DNA from: JAKORR01 sp964608495
Lineage (GTDB): Bacteria > Armatimonadota > Zipacnadia > Zipacnadales > FEN-943
Reading direction: 5' to 3'
Length of the DNA stretch: 30,710 nucleotides
Assembly (NCBI GenBank): GCA_964608495.1
Contig: CAZSOQ010000033.1
Location: forward strand, 1-30,710
Below are positions 1 through 8,276 of the stretch, in pieces. Made by a program: the position numbers and the translations under genes. Below the pieces are notes generated by a model. It was not told the origin of the DNA. It saw only the letters and a program-made list of their open reading frames with translations, and ran no database searches. Positions within the stretch are counted from its first letter, which is position 1. The number at the start of each line of letters is the position of its first letter.

Positions 1-1
1 G

Positions 2-1426
2 TCTCCGGCTCAACGCCCAGCCGCGCCGCTGCCGATGTTCTGCCAGGCCGCCGTGGGGCTGGGCATCGTGGACCTGGTGGGGTCGGGCGACGGGGTGTAC
101 CGCGACATAGCGCTGCTCGGCGTGACCGACCTGGGGCTGGTGCCATCCCTGCCGCTGGTGCTGGCGGCGGCGCGGCTGGGCGTTGAGCCGGAGACGGTGG
201 CCGTTCTGCCGGGCGAGCAGATCCAGATCGGCGATCGCTTGCTGCCTACAGACGTCTACGGGCTCACGCCGGTCAACTTCGCAGGCCCGACGGGCACCTA
301 TCCCTACGTCTCCGCCCGCGACGTTCTCGCGGGCGATCCCGGCGCCCAGGCGGCGCTGAGGGGGCGGATAGCGCTCATCGGCGCCACGGCCGCGGGCCTG
401 TACGACCTGCGCCCGTCCCCCTTCGACGCCAGCTTCCGCGGGGTCGAGGCCCTGGCCAACGCCACGGGCAACGTGCTGGCGGGCGACGCCGTCCGTTTCC
501 CGCGGGAGACCAAGGGCGTGGCGCTGTCCATCCTGCTGGCGATCGGTGTGGCCGCGCAGGTGGGCCTGCTGCCGGGCATGTGGAGCTGGGTCAGCGGCAT
601 GGCGGTCATGTTCGCCTACTGGGTGCTGGCGGTGGAGGGCTTCGCGAGGGGGAATGTGGCTCTGCCGATCGTGCCGACGACGGCGGCCTGCATCGCGGCC
701 CTGGTGGCCGGTCTGGCAGCCCGGCTGATGACGGCCGAGCGGCAGCAGCGTCGCGCCGTGAGCGTGTTCAGCCGCTTCGTGCCGCCGAGCATCGCCGAGC
801 AACTGGTGGATGCGGACCTGGACGCGGCCACTCGCGGGCAGCGCCGGGTGGTCACCGTCCTGTTCGGCGACATCCGCAACTCCTCGGTCTACGCCCGGCG
901 CCTGTCGCCGGAGGACCTGGTCGAGGCCCTGAACCACTTCTTCTCCGAGAGCCACGGCGTGGTCTGGCGCCACGGCGGGACGCTGGACAAGTTCCTGGGC
1001 GACGGCGTGCTGGCCTTCTTCAACGCCCCCGCGGAGCAGCCCGACCACGCCCTTCGCGCCGTGCGGGCCGCCCTCGACCTGGTGGCCGCCGTCAACTCCA
1101 ACCAGGAGCTGTGGGACTTCCACGGCCTCCGGGACCTGTGCATCGGCGTCGGCATCGCCACCGGCGAGGTCGTCGTCGGCTACGTGGGCTCCCAGCAGCG
1201 CATGCAGTACACGGTCATCGGAGCTACGGTCAACCTGGCCTCTCGCCTGCAGGACCTGGCCAGGGACCTGGGCGTCGAGGTCCTGATCAGCGGAGACACT
1301 TACCAACAGGTGGCCGAGTGGGTCGAGGCCGAGGACGTGGGGACGCACCTCATCAGGGGATTCGACGAGCCGGTGAGGGTGTACCGCCTTCTCTCGATCC
1401 GCGGCCAGGGAGGCAGTGGTGCATGA
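2..1426 (+). CDS. CHASE2-type adenylate/guanylate cyclase (class III), 5' end outside window
   Basis: This is probably a membrane-bound adenylate cyclase making cAMP from ATP. The frame is open to the window edge, so the N-terminus is missing; the first ATG in view (35) is not taken as the start. In order, counting from that Met: the end of an extracellular CHASE2-like sensor (about 1-155), three hydrophobic membrane segments (about 160-235), then a class III cyclase domain (about 265-455). Visible catalytic residues are the metal Asp of FGDIR (279) and of LGDGVLAFF, the Lys of TLDKFLGD and the Thr of QYTVIG (the pair that selects adenine in bacterial enzymes), and Asn and Arg of VNLASR. All are present, so the domain should be active. 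Its TGA lies inside the ATGA of the next gene, so the two are translationally coupled. The ligand sensed is unknown. Confidence 0.9.
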   Translation, partial: SPAQRPAAPLPMFCQAAVGLGIVDLVGSGDGVYRDIALLGVTDLGLVPSLPLVLAAARLGVEPETVAVLPGEQIQIGDRLLPTDVYGLTPVNFAGPTGTYPYVSARDVLAGDPGAQAALRGRIALIGATAAGLYDLRPSPFDASFRGVEALANATGNVLAGDAVRFPRETKGVALSILLAIGVAAQVGLLPGMWSWVSGMAVMFAYWVLAVEGFARGNVALPIVPTTAACIAALVAGLAARLMTAERQQRRAVSVFSRFVPPSIAEQLVDADLDAATRGQRRVVTVLFGDIRNSSVYARRLSPEDLVEALNHFFSESHGVVWRHGGTLDKFLGDGVLAFFNAPAEQPDHALRAVRAALDLVAAVNSNQELWDFHGLRDLCIGVGIATGEVVVGYVGSQQRMQYTVIGATVNLASRLQDLARDLGVEVLISGDTYQQVAEWVEAEDVGTHLIRGFDEPVRVYRLLSIRGQGGSGA

Positions 1427-4400
1427 TGCGCTTTGACGCGAAGACGGCCTTGGCGGTGGCTTGTGTGGTGATGCTGGGCTGCCTGCTCGCGCCGGCACCG
1501 GGCGGCGCGCAGGGCCTTCCCGCCCAGGAGAGGCTGCTCGAGGACTTCGAGAAGACCCCGCAGGGGTGGAGCGGCGACGTGGTGGAGGCCCGGGGCGGCC
1601 GCGCGGGCAAGCTCGTCGTGGACAAGACCGACGGCCCCGTGGCGGCCGCGCTGAACCTGGCCGGCCGCGACGTCGAGTCCGACGAGTGGCAGGAGCTGGT
1701 GTTCGACTACCAGATCTCCTCACCGGGCCTCGGCTGGTGGGGCGTGAAGATCCTCGACTACCCCCTCGCGGACGGCTGGCAGGCCACGTGGCAGATCACC
1801 GATGAGGCGCTACTCACCCCGGGCGAGTGGCACACGGCGGTCATCGCCCTGCAGGCCCCCCTGTGGCGCTGGGGCGACACGCCCAGCGAGAGCGGCCAGA
1901 CCCTCTGGTTCCGCGCCCAGTTGGCCACAGGGGCCAAGCCCGTCACGGTGCTGGTGGACAACGTGCGCTACCGTCGGGCGTCAGTAAGGCTGTCGGTGAT
2001 CGAGGAGGGAGAGACGCACGTGACCGAGGGCCGGCTGAGCCGGACCTTCCGACTGGCCCTGGTGAACTCCAGCGACCAGGCGCTCGCCTGTCGCCTGGAG
2101 GCCGACGGGGACCTGGAGCACCTCCGCCTGCCCGGCCTGCCCCGCGCGGTCAGTCTTTCCGCCGGCGAGCGGGCCGAGCTCGAGCAGGCGGTTGAGGTGC
2201 CCGACCTCGCCAGGGCCCCCAGACTGCGGGAGCTCGCGGCCCGTCTGCGATTGTGCCGGACCGACACCGGCGCGGACATCCCCCTCGCGGAGAAGGTGGT
2301 CAGCGTGAGCGTGCCGCTGGGCAGGGTGCCCCATCCCGTGCTGCTGATCCGGCGTGACGAGGTGGCGGAGGTGCTCGAGGCGGCCGAGAAGATACCGAGC
2401 CTGGGCGGGGCGCTGAAGAGCCTGCTCGCCGGCGCCGACTCCTGGCTCACGCGCCCTCTCGACTACCCCGATCGGGGCTCGCAGTGGTGGCACTGGTACA
2501 CCTGCAAGAAGTGCGGCTCGCGGCTCACGACGGAGAGTCCCACGCGACACGTGTGTCCCTCCTGCGGGGAAGCGTACTCGGGCTGGCCCTACGACGACGT
2601 GGTGCTCGACCGCCAGCACAGCGCGCTGGCGAACGGGGCGCGCGATCTGGCCCTGGCCTATCTGCTGACGGGCAAGGCGGAATACGCTCGACGCGCGGTG
2701 GAGATCCTGCTGGGCTACGCCGAGAGGTACGAGAAGTACCCTCTGCACGACATCCACGGCAAGCCGACCGGCGGGGGGCACGTGGGCCCGCAGACCCTCG
2801 ACGAGGCCGTGTGGCTGATCCCCATAGCTCAGGCCTTCGACGCGGTCCAGGACACGCTCAGGGACGAGGAGCGCGGGCAGATCGTCGAACACCTGCTGAT
2901 GCCCGCGGCGAAGACCACGTGGTCGCCGCGGATGGGCATCCACAACATCTCCTGCTGGCGCAACTCGGCCTATGGCCTGGTGGGGCTGGCGCTGGACGAC
3001 GAGGAGATGGTCAGGGCCGCCTACTCGGGGCCGTCCGGCTTCCGCGACCAGCTTGAGAAGGGCGTCATTCCACCCGGCGTGTGGTACGAGGGCGCCTGGG
3101 GCTACCACTTCTACACGATGAGCGCGCTGCTCCCCTTCGTGGAGGCCGGGACGCGGGCGGGCCTGGACGTGCTCCTGGACCAGTGCAGGGCGATGTACGA
3201 GGCGCCCGTGGACTTCGTCGCGCCGGACATGCTCCTGCCTGCCTTCAACGACAGCGGCTATGTGAACCTGGCGGGCTCGGCGGGGATCTACGCCATCGCC
3301 AGTCGCCACTGGCCCGACCCACGCCTCGCCTGGGTGGCCGCGATGAAACCGCCGGGGAGCTGGACGGGCCTGGTATGGGCGGCACGGGACCTGCCCGCCG
3401 CCGAGGCCCGCTTCACCAGCCGCCTGCACCCCGAGGCGGGCTACGCCGTCTTCCGGACGGATCCCTGGGGCGCGCCGCAGGACTCGCCGATGCCGCGCAA
3501 CTACCTGGCGCTGGACTTCGGCCCCCACGGCGGCGGCCACGGTCACCCGGACAAGCTGAGCTTCGCCTGGTGGGCCCAGGGCGAGCTGATGGCGCCCGAC
3601 GCCGGGTCCATCGCCTACGGCAACCCCATGCACGGCGGCTACTACCGCCAGACGCTGGCCCATAACACCCTCGTCGTGGACGGCAAGAGCCAGAGCGCCT
3701 GCACCGGCCGGGTCCTGTTCTACGCAGCGGAGGGCAATCTGGGCCTGGTCGGCGCGTCGGCGGACGACGCCTGCAAGCCCGTCAAGTTCTCGCGCATCCT
3801 GGCCGTGTCGGGCGGACGAGTGCTGGACGTGACCCTCGCCTCCGACGAGCAGGAACACCGGTACGAGTGGGTCTACCACAACCGGGGGACCTTCGAAGCC
3901 GAGGCCGACTGGGCCACGATGGATGCCGCGCCGGAGGGCGCGGGCTACTCCTGGTGCCACGACTGGCGCAGAAGCGAACCCGGAGGGCCGCTCACGGCTC
4001 GTTGGGTGCAGGAGAGCGGAGCCGGCGTGGCGTTGTGCCACCTGCCGCAGCGGGGCGAGGTGTTGCTGACGGCCACCGGCCCCGACCAGCCCGCCTCGCT
4101 CCTTGTGCCCTTCGTGGTCGAGCAGGTCAGGGCGCGTGACACGATGTGGGTGAACGTCCTGCAGGCTTTCTCGGGCGAGGCACCGGCGATGGCGGCCAGG
4201 CTGATCCCCGTCGAGGCCGCGCCCGAGGGCAGCCAGGCCTTCGCCCTGGAGGCCGGCGACGGCGTCCATCGCGACGTGCTGCTGGTCTCGACGACGGGCG
4301 GCGAGATCAGGGCGGGCGATTACCGGCTGCGAGGTCAGGCCGCCCTGCTGCACTTCGCCGAGGACACGCTGCGCGATGTTCTTGTGGTCGGCGACGCCGC

Positions 4401-4431
4401 TGTCTGGCTGGGCGCGGAACGAGTAGAATAG
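1423..4431 (+). CDS. secreted heparinase II/III-like polysaccharide lyase with zinc ribbon
   Basis: This predicted exported enzyme of about 1002 residues probably cleaves uronic-acid polysaccharides by beta-elimination. It starts at one of two adjacent ATGs (1423 or 1426), overlapping the cyclase stop. A signal peptide (about 1-31, ending GGAQG) precedes a carbohydrate-binding-like beta-sandwich opening LLEDFEKTPQGW (about 35-180). A second beta domain follows, then an alpha-helical toroid (about 380-650) and a heparinase II/III C-terminal beta-domain (about 670-1000) with GPHGGGHGHPDKLS and AHNTLVVDGKSQ, typical of the family. Between the beta domain and the toroid is a C-x2-C-x13-C-x2-C zinc ribbon (first Cys 361), odd in an exported enzyme. 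The substrate cannot be read from sequence; heparin is not implied. Coupling to a cyclase gene hints at co-expression, which is inference. Confidence 0.85.
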   Translation: MMRFDAKTALAVACVVMLGCLLAPAPGGAQGLPAQERLLEDFEKTPQGWSGDVVEARGGRAGKLVVDKTDGPVAAALNLAGRDVESDEWQELVFDYQISSPGLGWWGVKILDYPLADGWQATWQITDEALLTPGEWHTAVIALQAPLWRWGDTPSESGQTLWFRAQLATGAKPVTVLVDNVRYRRASVRLSVIEEGETHVTEGRLSRTFRLALVNSSDQALACRLEADGDLEHLRLPGLPRAVSLSAGERAELEQAVEVPDLARAPRLRELAARLRLCRTDTGADIPLAEKVVSVSVPLGRVPHPVLLIRRDEVAEVLEAAEKIPSLGGALKSLLAGADSWLTRPLDYPDRGSQWWHWYTCKKCGSRLTTESPTRHVCPSCGEAYSGWPYDDVVLDRQHSALANGARDLALAYLLTGKAEYARRAVEILLGYAERYEKYPLHDIHGKPTGGGHVGPQTLDEAVWLIPIAQAFDAVQDTLRDEERGQIVEHLLMPAAKTTWSPRMGIHNISCWRNSAYGLVGLALDDEEMVRAAYSGPSGFRDQLEKGVIPPGVWYEGAWGYHFYTMSALLPFVEAGTRAGLDVLLDQCRAMYEAPVDFVAPDMLLPAFNDSGYVNLAGSAGIYAIASRHWPDPRLAWVAAMKPPGSWTGLVWAARDLPAAEARFTSRLHPEAGYAVFRTDPWGAPQDSPMPRNYLALDFGPHGGGHGHPDKLSFAWWAQGELMAPDAGSIAYGNPMHGGYYRQTLAHNTLVVDGKSQSACTGRVLFYAAEGNLGLVGASADDACKPVKFSRILAVSGGRVLDVTLASDEQEHRYEWVYHNRGTFEAEADWATMDAAPEGAGYSWCHDWRRSEPGGPLTARWVQESGAGVALCHLPQRGEVLLTATGPDQPASLLVPFVVEQVRARDTMWVNVLQAFSGEAPAMAARLIPVEAAPEGSQAFALEAGDGVHRDVLLVSTTGGEIRAGDYRLRGQAALLHFAEDTLRDVLVVGDAAVWLGAERVE

Positions 4432-4450
4432 TGGTCGGTGAGGCGGGGCT

Positions 4451-4473
4451 GGAGGGGGAGTCCCCGGCCCTCC
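4451..4473 (+). terminator. hairpin after the lyase gene, possible terminator
   Basis: GGAGGG (4451-4456) pairs with CCCTCC (4468-4473), with room for extra GC pairing in the loop. A second small hairpin, GGGC-TGAA-GCCC, lies at 4507-4518, just upstream of the kinase gene. Neither has a T-run, so termination is only a suggestion. The 114-base gap otherwise shows nothing clear. Confidence 0.25.
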
Positions 4474-4545
4474 GCGGGACCGACGACCGGATGTGGTCGT
4501 TGCCGCGGGCTGAAGCCCCAATCGGGTTGCGAGTCGTGAGGATTC

Positions 4546-6798
4546 ATGTATCAGGTCGGCGATCGCATAGACCGCCAGTTCGTCTGTCTCGAGCGGCACG
4601 AGGGCGGCATGGGCATCGTCTTCGTGGTGCTGGATGAGCTGACCCAGCACAAGTACGCGGTCAAGACCCTTCGCACCGAGTACGTGGGCAACCCGTCGGC
4701 CGTTGACCGCTTCCGGCAGGAGGCGCGCACGTGGCTGAGCCTGGGCCACCACCCCCACCTCGTGTACGCCGTCATCTACCGTGAGGTGGACGATCTCCCA
4801 CTGCTCTTCATCGAGTACGTGGACGGGGTGAGCCTCGCGGACCTGCTCCGCCGGGAGCGCGTGCTGTACCTGCCCCAGGCCCTGGACTACGGCCTGCAGG
4901 TCTGCGACGGGCTCGAGTACCTGCACGGTGTGCAGACGCCCACGGGCGAGCAGGGGATCATCCACCGCGACCTGAAGCCGGCGAACGTGCTCATCAGCCG
5001 GTTGGGCACAGCGAAGGTAACGGACTTCGGGCTGGCCAAGGTGCACGGCGACATCGGCTCGCAGGCCGACGGACGACGCGGGCTCGGTACCTACTACTAC
5101 ATGCCACCAGAGCAGGTGCTGGACGCGGCTTCAGCCGACCAGCGCTCGGACGTCTACTCCCTCGGCGCCATGCTGTACCACCTGATGACGGGACGGCCGC
5201 CCGTGCAGGGGGAGGATACGAAGGCGGTGGTGGGGGCCATACTGCGCCGACCGCCTCCGCCGCCGATCTCCGTGAACCCCGATCTTCCGCAGGCGCTGAG
5301 CGATTGCGTGCTGTGCTGCCTGGCCAAGAGCCGAGACGAGCGGCCGGCCTCGGTGGCCCAGGTGCGCGAGGCGCTGGCCGAGCTGCGGGAGGCGGCCGCG
5401 GAGGCGGTGGCGGGACGGCGGGTCTGGTTCTGCACGGCCTGTGGCTATCGTACCGCGCATCGCCACGAGGCCTGCCCGGTCTGCGCGAAGGTGCTGACCG
5501 CTGCGGACAAGGCGGCCGAGCAGGCGGCGGAGGCCGCTGCGGTGACGCCCGAGAGGGCCACGGCGGAGGCGGCCGAGGAGCTGTTCGCCCGCGCGCTTGA
5601 GCAGCGGGACGCAGGGCGGCTGGACCAGGCGCTGCTGCTGCTGCGCCAGGCGGCGGCGCTCGCCCCCGAGAGCGGCGAGATGATCCGCGCACTGGACGAG
5701 ACGGCCCTGATGGCGGCTCGCCAGAAGGGCCGCGACAGCCAGCGCTCCTACAACTGGCCGATGGAAGGCGGCAACGTCAACCGGATCAGCTACACGCCCG
5801 AAGTCGTGGCGCCCCCGCTGCGGCTGCTGTGGGTGACGGAGGTCGCCGAGTGGATCGCGGCCCCGGTGGTCGTGGCCAACGGCGTGGTCTTCGCGGGCGG
5901 GTACGTCGAGGAGCCAGGGCGCTATGGGCGCCTGTGCGCGCTCAGGGCGAGCGACGGCGAGCTGCTGTGGGAGCTGCGGGCGAACAAGGCCTTCGTGGCC
6001 GCGCCCTGTGTGAGCCAGGGGAGAGTGGGCTATGTGGCCACCGGCTCCCGGCTCGTGGCTGTGGACGTGACCAACGGCCGCCCGCTCTGGGACGTGGACC
6101 TGCACGCGGACATCTTCGGCAGCGCCGTGGTGGTGGAGAACCTGGTTCTCGCGGCCTCTTCCTCGGGCATCCTTCACGCCCTGGGCGCCCGCACGGGGCA
6201 GACGGTGTGGTCCTTCACCGCCGGCGGCCCCCTGCTGGCCGGACCGACCGTCGCCAGGGACATGGTGTGCGTCGGGTCGGCGGACCAGAGGGTGTACGGC
6301 CTGGACCTGAGTACCGGCACGGGCCTGTGGGAGTACGCCACCGGCAGCGAGATCCAGGCCCCGATCGCCTACTTCCGCGACCGGCTCCTCGTACCGTCCC
6401 TCGACCACCGCCTCCACTGCCTGCGAGCGCTCGACGGCCGCAGGAGTTGGGAATTCGAGGCGGACGGCGAGATCCATACCTCGCCCGCGGCCTGGGAGGA
6501 TACGGTCGTGATCGGTACGCGCGGGGGCTGCGTGTTCGGGATCGCATGCGAGACCGGGCAACGCAAGTGGCGGTTCGCGGCGGGCGACTGGGTCGATTCC
6601 TCGCCCGGGATCTCCGGCCGCACCGTCTACTTCGGCAGCCACGACGGGTCCGTCTACGCCCTGGAGCGGGAGAGCGGCATCTTGCTGTGGCGGCAGGAGC
6701 TGGGCTGCGAGTTGCCTACCGGCCCCGCTATCTCCGCCGGCCTGGTGGCCATTGCCGGCCGCGACGGCAAGGTCTACTGCTTCCGCGCGCGCTCCTAG
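4546..6798 (+). CDS. Ser/Thr protein kinase with zinc ribbon, TPR-like segment and PQQ-repeat beta-propeller
   Basis: This Hanks-type kinase of 750 residues probably phosphorylates Ser/Thr residues in the cytoplasm. The kinase domain (about 1-275) has the glycine loop EGGMG (19-23), ATP-binding Lys40 (AVK), the catalytic HRDLKPAN (His140, Asp142), DFG at 160-162 and PPEQ, so it looks active. Then come a zinc ribbon C-x2-C-x10-C-x2-C (about 296-315), a TPR-like helical pair (about 345-375) and a C-terminal propeller (about 395-750) with many PQQ-type blades (repeated LYALD/W-like segments such as RVYGLDLSTGTGLWEY). No membrane segment is seen, unlike PknB-type receptors, so the propeller would be cytoplasmic and could bind a ligand or partner. 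GAGG just upstream supports the ATG. Kinase-PQQ fusions are common in Planctomycetes and relatives; the target is unknown. Confidence 0.9.
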   Translation: MYQVGDRIDRQFVCLERHEGGMGIVFVVLDELTQHKYAVKTLRTEYVGNPSAVDRFRQEARTWLSLGHHPHLVYAVIYREVDDLPLLFIEYVDGVSLADLLRRERVLYLPQALDYGLQVCDGLEYLHGVQTPTGEQGIIHRDLKPANVLISRLGTAKVTDFGLAKVHGDIGSQADGRRGLGTYYYMPPEQVLDAASADQRSDVYSLGAMLYHLMTGRPPVQGEDTKAVVGAILRRPPPPPISVNPDLPQALSDCVLCCLAKSRDERPASVAQVREALAELREAAAEAVAGRRVWFCTACGYRTAHRHEACPVCAKVLTAADKAAEQAAEAAAVTPERATAEAAEELFARALEQRDAGRLDQALLLLRQAAALAPESGEMIRALDETALMAARQKGRDSQRSYNWPMEGGNVNRISYTPEVVAPPLRLLWVTEVAEWIAAPVVVANGVVFAGGYVEEPGRYGRLCALRASDGELLWELRANKAFVAAPCVSQGRVGYVATGSRLVAVDVTNGRPLWDVDLHADIFGSAVVVENLVLAASSSGILHALGARTGQTVWSFTAGGPLLAGPTVARDMVCVGSADQRVYGLDLSTGTGLWEYATGSEIQAPIAYFRDRLLVPSLDHRLHCLRALDGRRSWEFEADGEIHTSPAAWEDTVVIGTRGGCVFGIACETGQRKWRFAAGDWVDSSPGISGRTVYFGSHDGSVYALERESGILLWRQELGCELPTGPAISAGLVAIAGRDGKVYCFRARS

Positions 6799-6802
6799 TC
6801 GG

Positions 6803-6817
6803 GGCGCCTAAGGCGCC
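6803..6817 (+). terminator. hairpin after the kinase gene
   Basis: A perfect 6-bp stem, GGCGCC-TAA-GGCGCC, begins four bases after the kinase stop, and flanking GGGG/CCCC could extend it with one bulge. There is no T-run, so it is a candidate terminator or mRNA 3'-end stabiliser only. Confidence 0.35.
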
Positions 6818-6934
6818 ACCCCACGTCCGGCCGCCTCTTCCTCTGCGAAAGGTCAAGACGTCGCACCCGTTCGGCCTTAATACATGGCCAACAGCGCTTC
6901 AAAGAAGCTTAATGGCCGTATTGCGGCAGAGATG

Positions 6935-6963
6935 CTCTGTTATTCCTCAGGTCGGGGTATACT
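6935..6963 (+). promoter_or_regulatory. possible promoter for the solenoid pilin gene A
   Basis: TATACT (6958-6963) is a good -10 element. The -35 at the usual spacing (CTCTGT, 6935-6940) is poor, so an activator or other sigma factor may be needed. Transcription would begin near 6970, giving a leader of only about 16 bases that still contains the GGAGG Shine-Dalgarno (6974-6978). Confidence 0.35.
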
Positions 6964-6986
6964 CACTAGTGATGGAGGATACCGCG

Positions 6987-8189
6987 ATGAGCACACGAGA
7001 CCGACGTCGAGGAAGCATCATGCCACTGTGCGCGCTCTCGATGGCCGTGCTGCTCACCTGCTTTGGGGCTGTCCTGGATGTGGGACGGCTTGCGGTGGTC
7101 AAGGCGAGGATGCAGGCCCGCTGCGATCTCGCCGCTCTGGCGGGAGCCGGGCAGGAACAGGGCACGACCAACGCGGACATCTGGGACGCTGCCGCCGGCC
7201 TCTACTGCGCCAACGTCACCGGCGGCGAAGGCGGCCTGGAGGCCCAGTTTCAGGCCCATGTGGACCAGCCCGGCGTTGACGGCAGCCCGGACGGCGCGAC
7301 GTACCACGTGGGTGACGAGACAGTGACGGTCATCCACCCCTACCGGGACGCCTACACCGACGACCACGGATGGGACCCGTCCTCCCTGACCTGTGTGAAG
7401 GCACGGCAGGAAGTGGAGATGCTCTTCCTGCGGGTCGTGGGGGTTGGTCCCGTGCACGTGGTGGCCAGGGCCGTCGCGCGGGGAGTGCCCGGCGGCGGGC
7501 AACTGGCCATCTTCGCCCACCGCACCGACGAGGACCCCTACGGCTTCAAGTGGACCGGCAGCGGGGGCGAGATCCAGGGGAACGCCCACTCCAACAGCCG
7601 CGTTTGGTTCACGGGGTCAGCCCACTACTGCACGGGCTGGGTCGAGTACCGTTACCGCACCACGATCAGCGGCTCCGGCCACCAGGTGGACGGCGGCTAC
7701 ATCGAGGGCGAGATCGAGGACTACCCGGTCAACTTCACCCCCGCCGACTTCGAGCCCTACGACTACATCGTGGACGGCAAGTTCAAAATCACGGGGTCAG
7801 ACCACACGATCCCGGCAGGGGTGTACTACGTCAAGGGAGACGTGGACATCAGCGGGAGCAACAACCACGCCAGTGGACCGGTGACCTTCGTCGCCGAGGG
7901 CAAGATATCAGTCTCCGGCTCCGGCATGGAGCTGACGGCGGCCCGCAACGACACCCTGTTCTACACGCTGACCGGGGACAACACTTGGGACTTGGACATC
8001 TCCGGCTCGGGCGGGCGCTTCACGGGCCTGTGCTTCGCCCCCAACGGCTCCATCCAGTACAGCGGCTCCGGCCACAACATCTACGAGGGCTGCCTGATCG
8101 GCGACAAGATACTGGTCACGGGAAGTGACTTCGTCGTCCACGGGACTGGTGGAGGGCCGGGGAAGATGGAAGTATCGCTGGTCCGCTAG
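6987..8189 (+). CDS. TadG-like anchored beta-solenoid surface protein (paralogue A)
   Basis: This 400-residue protein is likely held in the inner membrane by a single N-terminal segment and exposed outside. ATG 6987 is chosen because GGAGG sits eight bases upstream; the ATG at 6972 would start inside the untranslated leader. Residues about 8-50 match the TadG-like N-terminal pattern of Flp pilus proteins: RRGSIMPL, a hydrophobic stretch, then VGRLAVVKARMQARCDLAALAG. From about residue 185 to the end the chain is built of short beta strands carrying repeated GSG/GSD motifs (TISGSGH, KITGSDH, VDISGSN, ISVSGSG, LDISGSG, QYSGSGHNIYEG), the look of a parallel beta-solenoid. It is clearly paralogous to the gene facing it: both share YTPADF- or FTPADF-like, IPAGVYYVKG, GPVTFV-EG and IYEG segments in the same order. 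The function is unknown; a minor pilin or surface scaffold is the best guess. Confidence 0.8.
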   Translation: MSTRDRRRGSIMPLCALSMAVLLTCFGAVLDVGRLAVVKARMQARCDLAALAGAGQEQGTTNADIWDAAAGLYCANVTGGEGGLEAQFQAHVDQPGVDGSPDGATYHVGDETVTVIHPYRDAYTDDHGWDPSSLTCVKARQEVEMLFLRVVGVGPVHVVARAVARGVPGGGQLAIFAHRTDEDPYGFKWTGSGGEIQGNAHSNSRVWFTGSAHYCTGWVEYRYRTTISGSGHQVDGGYIEGEIEDYPVNFTPADFEPYDYIVDGKFKITGSDHTIPAGVYYVKGDVDISGSNNHASGPVTFVAEGKISVSGSGMELTAARNDTLFYTLTGDNTWDLDISGSGGRFTGLCFAPNGSIQYSGSGHNIYEGCLIGDKILVTGSDFVVHGTGGGPGKMEVSLVR

Positions 8190-8276
8190 CCCGGCCCCTC
8201 CCCGCTGCCACCTGGGACCGGCTGCCCCCGCGAGAGCCGCGCCCTCCGCGCCCGCCAGCCCCGAGTGCCGCGGCGG

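Noticed and set aside
1981..5046. Minus-strand open frame of about 1021 codons opposite the lyase and kinase
   Set aside because: Its composition is that of a shadow frame (His/Arg/Val/Gln-rich) and it spans two well supported plus genes.
7550..8160. Tandem DNA repeats or a CRISPR-like array in the solenoid gene
   Set aside because: Recurring GGCTCCGG and CACGGGGTCAG words come from repeated GSG and TGS codons in a real gene; spacing is irregular and there are no spacers.
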